Assembly: GCA_028564675.1 (NCBI GenBank)
Contig: JAOVVO010000086.1
Span: 118,785 to 182,784 of the forward strand
Origin: Onchocerca lupi
Taxonomy: Eukaryota; Nematoda; Chromadorea; Rhabditida; Onchocercidae
Direction: 5' to 3'
Length of the DNA stretch: 64,000 bases
Translations under genes and position numbers: made by a program
In this document: positions 12,480-25,100 of the stretch, one piece after another
How positions within the stretch are numbered: the stretch's first letter is position 1
How the letters are laid out: each line of letters opens with the position of its first letter
Notes under the pieces: generated by a model
The model's input: only the letters and a program-made list of their open reading frames with translations
Databases searched by the model: none
Told to the model about the DNA's origin: nothing

Positions 12480-13110
12480 TTTACAAACGTCATTTCAAGC
12501 TAATCATATCATATCAGTGGGTTAAACAAATGACATGACTGATGTTTCTGAAGAGATAAAAAAGATTGAAAAGAATGCTGGTAGAAAATTGTGATCAGGA
12601 AAAACAGAGAGGGAGAGAGAAAGACAGAAGGAAAAGGAAATATAAGTGATATGATTCGATATTGTCCGGAGAAATAACAGGGATTGAAAAGATTTATAAT
12701 AAAAAATGCAATAAGAAGAAAAGAAATCAAGCTAATTAAATCATTGTATGATATAATCAGCTATAATTTGATAATTCTAGAGAAATAAGAAAGATCGAAA
12801 AGATTGATAATGGGAAATGCAAATACGGAAGAATAAAGAAAAGATGAGAGAAAAAGAGAATATAAGTGATGTGATTTAATGTTTTCGAAGAGATAAAAGA
12901 GATTGAAAAGATTAGTGATAAAAAAAAAGTGCAATAAGGAAGAATAAAAAGAAAAAGAGGAAAAAATCAAACTAATCAAATTACAATTTGATATAATTAA
13001 TATAATTCGATAATTTTGGAGAGATAAGAAAAGATTGAGAAGATTAATGAGGGAAAGTTGAAATCGGAGAGAGCAAAAAGAGAGAGAGAGAAAGAGAGAA
13101 GAGGAGAAAG
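12480..13110. repeat. Diverged tandem repeat, about 112 bp, five copies
   Basis: The anchor GAGATAAvARAGATTGAAAAG recurs at about 12552, 12670, 12780, 12890 and 13021. Each copy continues with GATAATRRRAAATGCAATA-like sequence, a purine-rich GAGA/AAGA tract and an ATAAGTGATATGATT or ATTTGATATAAT segment. Alternate copies resemble each other more, hinting at a two-unit higher order of about 230 bp. It creates Ser/Phe/Leu-rich minus-strand ORFs that are not genes. Confidence 0.75.
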
Positions 13111-13279
13111 TACAAATCAACATTTCGTGCTTATAATAATATAAGTTGTAAAATGCTAAAAATAATTTAAAAACAATCATCCGAACTTGGCAAATTGCCA
13201 AAAAATATTTTTGAATTATTATTGATCAATGGATGTTCAATGTTCTTGAAAGAGAGTTTTAGTGACATTATAGCACTTT

Positions 13280-13860
13280 TCTTTTTGTTGCTACCTGTCC
13301 CCAATAATGTCACCACAGTGATAGAGAGAAAGAGAGAAGGAAAGAGATAAGAATTGTATTAGAGATTAAAAATAGATATTGTGTCAGAGATGATAGTGGT
13401 AGAAATATCGACAATTAATTTATGAAAATGTACTTTTAATTTTTAAGTCTGGTATTTTATACAGAAAAAGATAATAATGTTATTTTTTATCGCTACCTAT
13501 CCACGATAATGTTACCATAATGGTAGAGAGAGAGAGGAAGAGAAAGAAAGAGGTAAGGAGGCAAAGAAGCAAAGATTGTGCTAGAGATGGTAGAGAAAGA
13601 AGTTATCGATAGTCGATTACGAAGATGTATTCATACTTGTTTCCCTTCCAAATTTGATGTTTCATGTGAAAAAAGATGATAATATTGTTTACGTTTTCAT
13701 GGCTATCTCTATGTTTTCCAGTGATATCACAATAATGATAACAGTGATAAAAATAGAAATTATGCTAGAAATGATAATGATAGAAATATCGATAATTGAT
13801 CATAAAAATATATAAATCATACAAAATTCCTTTTCAGATTGTATATTTCATGTGCCGTTG
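13280..13860. repeat. Diverged tandem repeat, about 205 bp, three copies
   Basis: The anchor GCTAYCTRTCCnnnATAATG recurs at 13290, 13492 and 13702. Each is followed by a GATAGAGAGA-like tract, ATTGTRYTAGAGAT, ATAGAAATATCGAYAATTGAT and TTCATGTG. The last copy ends about 20 bases before the AAGAB start codon, so the repeat occupies the presumed AAGAB promoter and 5' UTR. Confidence 0.75.
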
Positions 13861-13882
13861 GTGTAATTGATAACGTGATAAA

Positions 13883-16874
13883 ATGGGAAAATTGGCAGAA
13901 TCATCAAATTTAGCAAATGTGCTATTAATTGGAGATGTGAATGATAATTTACTCAAATCATTGTTGGGTAAGTATCATTTTTTGTCAGAATAGATTAGAT
14001 TTATAAGCATTTTAATGAAAAGAAGGAAAGCTTATGTATTTCTTCGCCTAATATTTCCTTTCCAATTAAATGTTTTTTACATGTTGATGAAGTTTATTCA
14101 ATAAACAGTCATTATTTTTGTTTATGGATTTGTGCAAGTTTTTCCATCGCTAAACTCGTCATTAAAGTTTGATTTTTGCGTGTAATTGACGTATAAATGC
14201 ATATAAATGACATATAAAAACCTTTAAACAAAGGCAATGATTATTTTTGCCTATCTATACATGACGTGTAAATAATATATAAATGACGTAAAACAATGAT
14301 TTTTAAGCGTACATTGTAGATGCGAAGTTATATTCTGTTATATTGTAGCAAACGAAAATTCCGTGTCGCAACAAAAGAATGAACTATTGTTGGACACGAA
14401 ATATTATGTAGCCCGTTTGAAGTTGATATCGTTGAAAACAGTTGAAAAGATCAGTGAATGGAAAGCTTCAACACTAAATGTAAACGTTGGTGCTATTATA
14501 TACAACTATGATGGTGAATTCTGTTCCATGGAGCAATTAAAACAACAAATATCCACATGGCAGGCGGAAATTCAAGTATAAATTAATGGGTGTTTGGAAA
14601 TTAAGGGTCTGAATTTTTCGATTAACCTAAATTATTGTGAAATTTTTATCTAAATTGCATGTAAAATAGATTTCCATATTGTTATATATTAGGAATATTA
14701 ATTAAAGTATGAATTTTTTCGAAAGAAATTCATATTCAACTCTGAAACTAGTAGAATTGATTTTTGTCTGCTTTTAGAAATCCAAATCTTGACCATATCT
14801 ATTTTCTACAGGTCACTGTTTGTAAACGTTTGGAACGTTCGGCGGATTGGTCGGAAAATTTATTTCGTTTCTGTGCTGCTGAACAGATTGAATTGGTGGA
14901 ACTTGATCCAGATGCCGTAAGTCGAGCTAACTTATTAAGTGAAATTTGCATATAAGTTTGAAACTTTTCGAAGTTTCAAGACAGTAATTCTTAATAATTC
15001 AAAAAATTTCTATCACAGATATTATTTTTACTTGATATGTAAGCACCTAGTCTAATATAGATAAGAGGTTTAATTAGTTATATTAGAAAACATCTTTTGT
15101 CGCTTTTTAAAGGATACTTGATTCTTTAAAATAAATCTGTCCTCTTTATAACATATATTTTTCAGGAAACGATAGAAGAGTTAAATGAATGCCACGAACT
15201 TTATGGAGTACCTCGTATATGGCAGGTTGGCTTTTGATTTTTGCAATGATTCGTAAATGATTACAGATTACTAAAGGGATATGTATAACGAAATGAACAC
15301 TACGTAATCAGATTGTGATTGATTCTCGACTTCTGCTGCTTATCATATTGTTGAGCTACAAAAATAGCGATCTCAGTGAAATTACTAGACATCATAACTT
15401 CATTGGAATTTTTATTGTGATATTATTATCTTAGCCTTTAAGATCGTCAGTAATTTCGAAAAATTCATTGCCTGTGCGCAAGATTTTTCTGTTTTAGATT
15501 TTAGAAACTGGAAATTGGAATGATAAAATTATGAAGATGAATCCATTGAAATCAAAAGAACAACGAAGTTTTGAGAAAATTGGTCTCCCTATTATTAGTT
15601 CTACTAAAAAATCTTCCGAAGATTCTTTTGATGATGAGGAATTTGGATTAAGAGCTTGCAGTATGACAGATGAAGATAAAGGTACTTTTAATAAATATGA
15701 ATAAATTCATTTATTAGAATTTTAAGAAGATAATGATAGGTATTAGCAGAACTTCAACAACTTATGATCTTGAGTGAATTCTGTCAATAGATAATTTTCT
15801 TCAGTTCCAGTTTTGCACAGATATTTGAGTAATTTTTTTACAGAAATGATATTGAAACTATTCGGAGGACCAAAAGTATCATTCGATAGTTTCATGGAAG
15901 ATATAGATATTCCAGATCCTGAAGTTGCTGAATATTTCAGACTGGAAGCGGAAAAATTAAAGCGACAGAACAAATTAGCTGCCAATGTAAATTTTTGAAA
16001 TTGCATTTTTCAGAACAGTTCTTGTACTTTTTTTCATGAATCCAGAAGTCTTAATTTCAATATTTTTTTCTCTTTTTAAAACAAAATAACCTTTTTCAAG
16101 AAGAGGAGAAAAAAGAAGAAATCAAAAGTTACAACTACGAATGAATTTGGTGAATTTGTTGATGCAAGCAATTCGACACAAATCTCAAGTAATTTAGTAG
16201 CACAAAACTTATCAAATGTGGATCCACCAAATAACGAATACGTAGATGTTGATGTAAATGTGCACGAAAAGAATGAGGACAATATAGTTCAGGATCCCAG
16301 TGCTGCTAATTTCAAAGATGATTCGGAAAATTCCAAGAAAAATTCACATGAATTAAGTAATGTTGCGCGATCAATGATCGATGAATTATATGACAAAAGT
16401 ATCGGCGAACAGGGAACAAGTTTGGCCAATGAAATTCATGCGGTGATTTTTCATTTTCATAGAAGAAATTTGGAACTATTTACGGCATAAGTTTTTGACA
16501 TTAATATTTCTTTTTTAAAGTATCTATGGAAAAAATTTTTGATGTTAGTATCTTTTTTTTATAGTGAAAGTTGGAGCTAACAAAAAGCTAATAAGTGATT
16601 CGTGTTAATTAAAAAAAAAGTTTTTGTAAATTGTATCGTAAAAGAAAAAGGCAAGGATTCTCATGAGATATTAAATTTCCTAATATTGTCAAAAAATATT
16701 GTTTCGAGTGTGTTCACGTTTCTTTTAAAAGTTTAGGCACGATCAGCATTACTCAAAATGCCATTTGGTCCAGAACGACAGAATTTGGCGGCCGATACGA
16801 TGGTTGCAGTTATTAAATCAATTGGAGACAGTGATCTTTTCAATAGTTCTTCGGATGATGAACCGCAGACATAA
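13883..16874 (+). CDS. AAGAB: Alpha- and gamma-adaptin-binding protein p34 (AAGAB)
   Basis: AAGAB is a cytosolic chaperone that stabilises AP-1 gamma and AP-2 alpha subunits during adaptor assembly. Exons: 13883-13967, 14349-14575, 14812-14916, 15166-15225, 15498-15681, 15844-15986, 16101-16442, 16737-16874; 1284 nt, 427 residues (human about 315). Seen: an N-terminal pseudo-GTPase-like domain starting VLLIGDVNDNLLKSLL, where the P-loop Lys-Ser/Thr is absent as in the family; AIIYNYDGEF; VTVCKRLERS; EQIELVELDPD (human FELVELSPEE); YGVPRIWQ...GNWND (human GVKRIVQ...NVWSN). The C-terminal helix MPFGPERQNLAADTMVAVIK and acidic tail SSSDDE match human LPHEQRKVHAEKVAKAF and LSSDEE. All eight exons join without frame error. 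The extra length lies mainly in exons 6-7. ATG context AAAATGG is favourable. Confidence 0.9.
16101..16442 (+). CDS. AAGAB: AAGAB exon 7: basic and acidic low-complexity insert with FGEF
   Basis: A symmetrical 114-codon exon (phase 0 at both ends). It opens with KRRKKKKSK directly after EAEKLKRQNK of exon 6, giving a bipartite basic patch, then TTTNEFGEFVDA (FGEF at 16146-16157), then a Glu/Asp/Asn-rich linker and a helical end ARSMIDELYDKS. The last part may correspond to the human FERLFSKLKEM helix. Skipping the exon would keep frame. If the donor at 16443 is not used, translation stops at 16488-16490, giving an alternative shorter C terminus. Confidence 0.75.
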
Positions 16875-16894
16875 GATCTTTGAGTCTTTATGTA

Positions 16895-16900
16895 ATTAAA
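16895..16900 (+). terminator. AAGAB poly(A) signal
   Basis: ATTAAA occurs 21 nt after the AAGAB stop and is followed by a T/G-rich stretch (CACTTGTTTGTTCTTTAT), fitting a cleavage site near 16915-16930. A canonical AATAAA also exists near 17597 as a distal alternative. Confidence 0.4.
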
Positions 16901-19254
16901 CCATTCATTTCACTTGTTTGTTCTTTATATTTTTTGCATTGATTATATTTTCGTTACAACTGTAACTAATTTTTAAACATCGATTGCCCAATACCGAAAT
17001 GATTTAAGTACTAAGCGAAATGATTTGAGTAATGGCTGTCTTGATTTCCCTTGGATCTGATTAGCATTTAAATTCAAGCCGAGTTAGAAATAGATATGCT
17101 TTACAAAGACAAGTACTGGAAGTTGTTTTTGTAATATACTATAAAATCAAATTTCAATAGTTTTTCGCAGTTAGATTAATGTCTTGATTCTCAACAAATC
17201 TTGCTTAAGCAACTTTAATTTCAAATGAATATTTCCTGTAGTATTCCAAATTGAGATTTTTCATTTTTCCATTATCATGATAAGAACAGACGGCTATGGA
17301 AATGTTGAGATTGAAATATGGGTATTTCCTAGTCATGCAAATTTTCATATTGAATTGCAAATTAAAATTTATATATGTTTATTCCTCATTTTTCATGAAA
17401 GCTTTACTCTGGTCATTATGAGATTATGGGTATCCTTATAGCATTTATAAATTGTAATTTATACCTTATTGATTTGATGTTTTGGATCTGGTGGTTGTAT
17501 TGGGAATTTTCGGAAACTTCTTAACTTAAATATGTTGGGGAATAACTTTTTCGTTGCGGTCAATTTGTATAACTGACAAATGCAGAAAAGTCGATAATAA
17601 ATACTTTATCTAATATTAATTAATTACAGAATAATCCAAAAAGAGAATTAATTCGATATTGTAGCGCGACCAATAATAAAAAATGAATTTGAAGGAAGCG
17701 GACGTGGAGGAAATCGGGCTGCTTCTTGACTCTTATTAATACAAAATCCTTTTAGGGGAAAAATTGGGAAAGTTTATGGATAGAACAATAACATGAACAT
17801 GAGGTACAATGTTTTACTATTAAGGCTAAAACGGAGGAATGGGAGACAAAGATGAGGGTTAGGTATGTACATTGTGATGAGATGGGATGGGATGAGAAGA
17901 TGAAATCTATAGCTGATGAATCACGATTAATATAATAATTAATTACTGAATACATTTATGTTATTACAGTTTTTTTCGATTTCCCGTATTGTGCTAATCA
18001 GAACCAAAGAGAATAACTGAAGCAGATATTATTTGAAGATTCTATTTGCAGAAATATTACATTGAATTCGGCGCCTAAATCATATTGTGTTTGGGATTTT
18101 CTTTTTTTTTTTTTTTTTTTTTTTTTTGAAAAAATAGGTAATTTTTATTTTAATTTTTAACTCCATAAAAATATGAGGTTAAAATTTAACATTTATATTG
18201 CTTATTGGATCTTAGAATAGTATGAATATCTTTTTGCATTTGAAATCGCAGTAGTTCCATTTGCATTTTCAACGATCTAAAGCTAACAGTAAGATAAGGT
18301 GTAAAATTGAAGAAATAGTAATGGATAATTGAAAAAGTATTTCACAGTAATACTAGATAGTTAAAGAAGTATTCTAAAATAATAAAGTGATTTAAAAAAA
18401 GTATTCTAAAGTAGTAAAGGTAGCTAAGAAGTATTCTGACAATAAATTCTGATCGAAAACGGATTTTCGACGAATTAATTAATAAATATTATTCAAAAAT
18501 TGAACAGTTGCTGATATTTTAATACTGTATGCAAGTGAAAATGACTTAGTTGTTTCTATTGTTTTTTCTAATTTAATCCGTATTTTGCAAATGATTTGTG
18601 CAAAAAATTCGTTGCAACTTTGTTTCTTAACGTTACATCTAAATCCATTATCATTTTTATTTTACATTTGGCAAATTACTATTGACAAAAAATAGCTTGA
18701 ATGAAATGAATTAAAAAGAAAAAGAAATTTTTTCGAAATTTAAAAAATGATGTGCATAAGTGAAGCATACTTTGCATTTTATATTATGAATAAACAGGAA
18801 AAAAATTCGAATAAAAAGTTACAAAGAAAAAAAATGCTCAAATATACAAAAAATATATCGCTAATATGAAATTTTATTATAAATAAATGAATAAATAAAT
18901 AAATTTCGAAAGAAACAAATAACTGTTACAATATGACAACTACTGCTGCAATTAACAGTATGCAGTTGAAAACTTGAAATTATTGGATGATTATTAAATT
19001 TACATAATTTCATCAAAAATTTTATTAATTTCAACTGTTAGAATAGCATCTAGAAAAATAATAGATTATTATAATAAAATATAACCTTGTTAATTAAGCT
19101 AATATCAAGAAAAATTGTCTTTAATTTGTAAAAAATCTTTTAGCAAGCAGTCGTCGTCAAATGTCTTAAAATGAATATAAATGGATGAATTTAAACAATT
19201 GAACAAATTACATTGTTTATTTCAAGTTAGAAACAGAATATTTGATGTCATGAT

Positions 19255-19260
19255 TTTATT
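19255..19260 (-). terminator. Candidate CAS poly(A) signal
   Basis: The first AATAAA on the minus strand past the CAS stop codon, about 250 nt downstream. Placement is by motif only. Confidence 0.3.
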
Positions 19261-19508
19261 AATTAATCATGTTCTATCATCAGTGAAAAGTGCCAGGTCA
19301 AAGGTGAAGATGGAAGATGATTGAAAAAGACAACAAGATTTGTTTTTATATCTAATACTATTTTCAAATCATATGAGAGAAATCATGATGGATATGTTTG
19401 AATATTCGTATCATAATAAAAATAAATAGAAAAGGTTGAAATTTGAGTATATATTATTTCAATGTTTCCAATTCAAAATCATTGTAAACAGCATTTCTAT
19501 CAATAAAG

Positions 19509-21043
19509 CTAACCATTGTTACAACATTGCTTTACTAATAATTTCAAATCATATGCAGCACATGATACTGTCACAATACAATTAGCCATTGATTGTACAG
19601 CTGATACCGATAAATACTGAAATATGATCATGATAATTTTGATTTTACAACTTATCGATTAATATTTTAATTTAGTGATCAAAGTAATCAAATTTACTTT
19701 TGAATTAGTGATCAAAACAATCAAAATATGACATTCTTCATTTCTTTGAAATGATTTCTTCCGATTTGCATCAAATAATCAGACAAAAAATGGATAATAT
19801 AACTCAGAAAATGATAATTGAAAAAGATTAATTCAAATTTCAGAAATATTTAAAAAAAAAAGTTGCAAACCTCATCAGCAGCATGTTTTGTAGCTTGAAC
19901 GCATGTTTTCAATACATCAAGTAATCGATCAGCTGCTCGTTTCACTTCTTTACTAACATCACCGGACGAAATACATTCAGCGATTGTATCAGCCATATAA
20001 ATTAATTTATGTGCAGTGAGTATTATCTGTAAATATCATCAGTCAAATTAATGAAATAAGAAAATAATTATTTAAATATTTAGTATTTTGATGTTCAATT
20101 TACGAGCTATTTCAAGAAGGCTTCTAAGTAATACCTACAGTAGTAATATTTACAGTAACAATAATGCATACTTATAATAGAATAAATTGTTTTCTGCAAT
20201 AATTCTCATTTATCTGCAAATGATTTTCGCTATATTTGCTAAATTTTGAATTTGAAAATATAATTTAGAAATTCGTTAAACAATTTCAGATATTAATTTC
20301 TTTTTAAACAACCATACATTAAGTATTGAAGCAATCCAATTATTAATTAATTATTACAAATGATGACAATTGACCAGACCATCATTGATAATGAATTGGA
20401 TAGAAAGCTTTAAGCTTTATTTATTAACTTCATTTTACACTTCAACATGTTGCATTCATTACACATTTGTATTAAATCTATATTCTATATAAATGAAATG
20501 TAAATGTTGTTGTTACTTCTGATATAACTTTGTAAATTTTCCATCGATTGCTTTGAAATTTTGAAAGAACGTTGCATTCGAATTGGCGCATGTTTTTATA
20601 TAGATATACCCACTTCTTTTTTTACTTGTCACACCTGCGACAGGTAAAAGTAGATGAGCAGACTGAATTTACTGATCATATCTACCTTCTGACATTTTTG
20701 CACAACGTCCCAAATTCTTCACCGATTGATTTGAAATTTCAATGCAACGTTGCATTCTAATAGGCGCGTGTTTAGGAACTTTCAGACTAGTTGCAGTCAG
20801 TCATGCGGGCAAATGATTCACAAAAACTGCACAAAATATAGGGAAGTGATAAGTAAAGTGATAAGTAAAGCATGGAATCAGTACCAATTTTCCTTTTTGA
20901 ACAAATTCATGTGGTGGCATTTGTTCTTCAATTACAGTCAAGAATTCTTCAATTGCCTTCGAAAGGAATTCGGTATGTGCATCCAATTGTGGCGAATAAA
21001 ATTCAATTAATTGTCTGTCATCTTCAGACAACGATTTTATCAT
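19509..21043 (-). CDS. BCAR1: CAS exons 18-20: C-terminal FAT-like domain
   Basis: Exons 20885-21043, 19871-20026 and 19509-19616 give LSEDDRQLIEFYSPQLDAHT, MPPHEFVQKGKLIILTAHKL, IYMADTI, KTCVQATKHAADE, and YLSVSAVQSMAN...LLVKQCC before the stop. These match human p130Cas ASDRQLLLFYLEQCEANL, FVAHSKFVILSAHKLVFIGD, IVATTKAAALQYPSPSAAQDM. This domain targets CAS to adhesions and binds NSP/BCAR3 proteins (family knowledge). It is the best-conserved part of the gene. Confidence 0.95.
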
Positions 21044-22134
21044 CTAAAGCATTGATAAGATGATTGCTTGATTGAATTTTGTTAAGAAAAAAAATCATAT
21101 ATTAATTTACTTTTAATCATTAAACAAAATAATTCTTAAAAAAAAAAAAACGAGCTTAATTGGCATATTATGAATATTGAAGATAATATTTTTAACAGAA
21201 ATTGTCTTATCAATTACCTGAAATAATTCTTATCCTAAAAGTGAATTAATAATGTATAGATTACCGAATGATTATAGAAATAGCTTATATAAATAAAATG
21301 GAAAAATTCGGGTAAGATTTTTATATTGAAAAAAATTCTCGTAAAATTCAAAACAAGAATAACGAGAGAATGTTGAAACATTGACAATATGAATTTTGAT
21401 TTTCATTTCGGTCGACTATTAAAACTATGAAGCATTTTTGAAAAGTTATCATGAAGAAAATTTTTGATTTGAAAATTTTTCAAAAAAAATATTTATACAT
21501 ACCTCTGCAGTCATTAGTGATAATGGTGGTAAACTCGTTATCGGTCTCATCCTGCGGTTTACAACATTATCATCATCTCTACTTGTTAAGTCCTAAATTT
21601 GATAACAGAATTTGAAAATCAGAAAATTACTGTAAATTTACAAAAATTAATGCCAAAAATATTTAATTTCAAAAAGTTTTGCAGTCTAATTAACAAATTT
21701 TAATGATGCATCTGATGGTTAACGCCAAATATCCTATTGTTTTATTGCAATATCATACTATTCTGTTGCAATATTTTAAATGTTTCATTGTGGTGCATAG
21801 TAATATCATTTTTACAAGATTATTTTTAATTTGTTATTGTTTTAAGAAGGATCACTTTTAAAGTAGCAATCACAGAAGAATAAAAGACGCACAAAATTAT
21901 AAGATAAATTGGAAATTAAATTATTCAAAATAAAAAAAAAGACAAATTCAATATAAATAATATTAATTTGAATGATTGTAAAAAAATATCATGTTTTTTT
22001 TAATAAAGTTAGAATAGCAAAAAGGAAAAATGGAAATTAGAATATATAAACAAAGTACTTATTATTTGCAAATACAGAAATATTAGAAATATCATTTAGT
22101 TTGTATATAATTTTAAATAAGTCATCAAAACAAA

Positions 22135-22165
<31 letters not shown>

Positions 22166-25100
22166 ATAACCTGATAGAAGCTATCTCGATCACTGACCAC
22201 TGATTCTAGATCATCTTCTTCCAAAACATGTGCTTCTAGAATCGAGTCAGATAATTGATGTGAAGTAGTCAGATCATCCGCAAATGTTACACGATTTTGT
22301 TTACCAGTTACAGGAGTTGTTGTGGAGCCAAAATTTGAGCGTGAAGCCAAGATTGATGGTGGTGATTGAATATCATTTGAACTTGAAATAGTCATCGTCG
22401 AAGAAGATGATGTTGTCGACTGTCTTTTTGAATCTGTTCCCATTGATGTTTTATCATTTGTTTCACACATTCTATAGAATTTCAATCTTATAATTTTCCT
22501 GTTTACCAAAAAAAAAAAAATAAAATCTTTATAGAATTACAAAAAGAAAGATCTATAATTTATATTTATTTCTAAAGATCCATCTATTGGCCATTTTTCG
22601 ACAAATTTATAATTTGATTACTTGAATCAGTCGGAAAATTCAATCAAAGAAGCATTAAAAAGGAGTGAAGAAAATGAAATAGCAATTAAAATTAATAGAA
22701 ATATGAGAAAAATAATTAATTAGTGATAAAAGAAGATAGAAGAACAGCAAGTCAAATGAGAGAAACATAGTGATAAAAAAAAAAAAGATAGATATCACCA
22801 TTTAAAAGATCATAAAGTTCAAATACATAATTCATTTCAAAATTTATCACCTCACCTTAATAAGGGATCATCGCGTGATTGATAAATGCTTGTGATAATA
22901 TTATCAGTATTTAAAGGATTCTTTAGACCATTCGTTAGGAAACGAACACCTGACGATGGTACCATTAGCAATGCCCATTGTATCAATTTACAGCAATCAA
23001 TTGGTAACTAAAAATTTCAATAAAATAAAGACTATAAATTTGATCAGCAATTTTAAGGCTTCGACAAAAAAACTTCGAAAATTGATTCGAATTGTTCAAT
23101 TATTATTCAATTGTTTATCTTTTTTTTTTTTTAATTCAGTAATTAACCTAATTAAATTAAGTGGACAAGTTGTGATCAAATAATTTACTTTTCTTATCTA
23201 TGATAATTTTAGTTATCGATAAAATAAACAAAAATTAATTGTAATTAAAGAGTTTACCTGTTTGATAACAGCAAGAAATTGATCCAAGGCATCACTTCCC
23301 GGTATTGTCCCATAAATATTACGTGGACGTGATAATGCGCTAAGAGTCCAACCGGTACTATCCAAATTTTGTTTCAGTTGATTTATAATAGTAGTAGAGC
23401 TTTTCAATGGTAGCAATAATTGTTTCAATTCTAGAAATTAAATAATTTCGAAATTGATTTTATTTGAAATTACGAAATCTTCTGGAAAAAAATTCCGAGA
23501 TATTTGATATTTTATAATAGTATTCTATCTTAATTTTTATAAGTGATACTTATTCTTGAGAATATCTTCACAGAAATATTCCACAGATTGTAATGGCAAC
23601 AAAACAATCCTTCAATATATTAAAATAAAAAATTATAATCGAATTAAATAAAAAGCTGAATAATAAAAATTAAAATCAAGATAAGATAAAGTAATAAAAA
23701 GTGAAAGTGAAATATGTCCTATAATCTTCGATTATGCTATATCTTATCGATATTAATAATTAGTTCATTAATTTATAGAAAAATTTAAATACTATTATGA
23801 CAGTTAACAATTCCAAACAATAGTGAATTAAATATGAATACTAATGTTGAGTAATTAAAATTTTTAATTTATTAAATAAAATAGTCTAAAATTTGAGGAT
23901 TTAAAATAAAAGAAAAACATACCGAAAATTATGAAATGATAATTAATTATTAAAAAACAAAAAATAGCAATACAGCATTTCTTTTTAAATTATTAAAATA
24001 ATTCTTAAATTTAATAATAGTGTTTAAAATAAAAAGGAAAGAATCTTAAAATTTTATGAAATAATAATTAATTACTGGAAAATTAAGAAGCAAAAAAATT
24101 CACCTTCTCCTTTCAGATTAGTAGTATCGATTACTGCGATACGACATGCAGCATCCAGGAAACCATTAATTGAATTTGAAATTATTCCAACATAATCTTT
24201 GATATCAAAAATATGTTGCTGTAGGATATGAGGTTGTCGCCATGCACGTGCTGCCGTACACTATAAATTTGATTAAAATTATTGCAATTAATTATTCTAA
24301 TCTTATTAAGTTAAACAATTCAGGATGACTTTTGTAAGCATTTCGGAAAAGCTTCTATGATAATTAATTAATTGTTCTTTGATAAATAGATGAAATAAAA
24401 AACAATCTCAAATCCTTTTAGAGATTTAAAATTCCGCTTAAATAATAGTAAATTTGTTCCAATTCTTCATCCTTTCTCTCATAAATCTTTCTCGAAATGT
24501 GATCATCGATTAGTTCGAATTTCTTTTTGATAAATATTCAAACTTTCGAAATCTGATTTAGAAACCAACTTTTTCTAATTTTTTTTTTAAAAAACCAACT
24601 TTTTCTAATTTCTCAACACTGTTTTCGATATGACGATAATGTTCAACAAGTTTCGAACAAATTATTTGTTTCTTGATATTTTCCTCATTTGTTGGATTGT
24701 TTCCGCTACTAAATATATATCCATCATTAATATATTTGTAAATTTTTAGCAATCTATTTTCTTTAAATAATAAAATCAATTATTCGTTTATTTGAAGAGG
24801 ATTTTCCTGAGATAAAAAATTCCTGTCCTTTAGTATTTTTTTTGAATTTTTTGTTTTTGTTTTATATATTTATTGCTTTGATTCGAATTATAAATTATTT
24901 ATATTTTTTTTTAAAGGAACAAAAGAGTTGAACAAAAGAGTTGTCAATTTTGATCTAATATTTAATGAATAATACGAAAAAGATAAAAATTTTATTAAAA
25001 TTCATTTTTTTTTTTTTTTTTTTGATTTCAACATATCAATTTTCATTCATTCTTCTCATATATTCACTTGCAAATTCGAAAAATTTTTCAAATTTAAAAC

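Larger units (their letters stand above)
12231..13882. promoter_or_regulatory. Divergent intergenic region between ATG14 and AAGAB
   Basis: The two start codons lie 1.65 kb apart in head-to-head orientation, so both promoters should lie here. Most of the sequence belongs to two tandem-repeat families listed separately, both rich in GAGAGA tracts. I see no confident TATA or initiator. The non-repeat segment next to ATG14 is about 12231-12480. Confidence 0.5.
16875..19508. other. Tail-to-tail intergenic region
   Basis: No gene recognised between the convergent AAGAB and CAS genes. It contains an octamer ATGCAAAT at about 17335-17342, a mildly GC-richer patch at 17640-17910 without family resemblance or splice-consistent frame, and a poly-T run at 18102-18127. 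Confidence 0.5.

Noticed and set aside
12509..13201. Ser/Phe/Leu-rich minus-strand ORFs
   Set aside because: Generated by the purine-rich tandem repeats in the divergent spacer.
20572..21063. Plus-strand ORFs over the CAS C-terminal exon
   Set aside because: Antisense to exon 18, whose minus-strand translation matches the CAS FAT-like domain.
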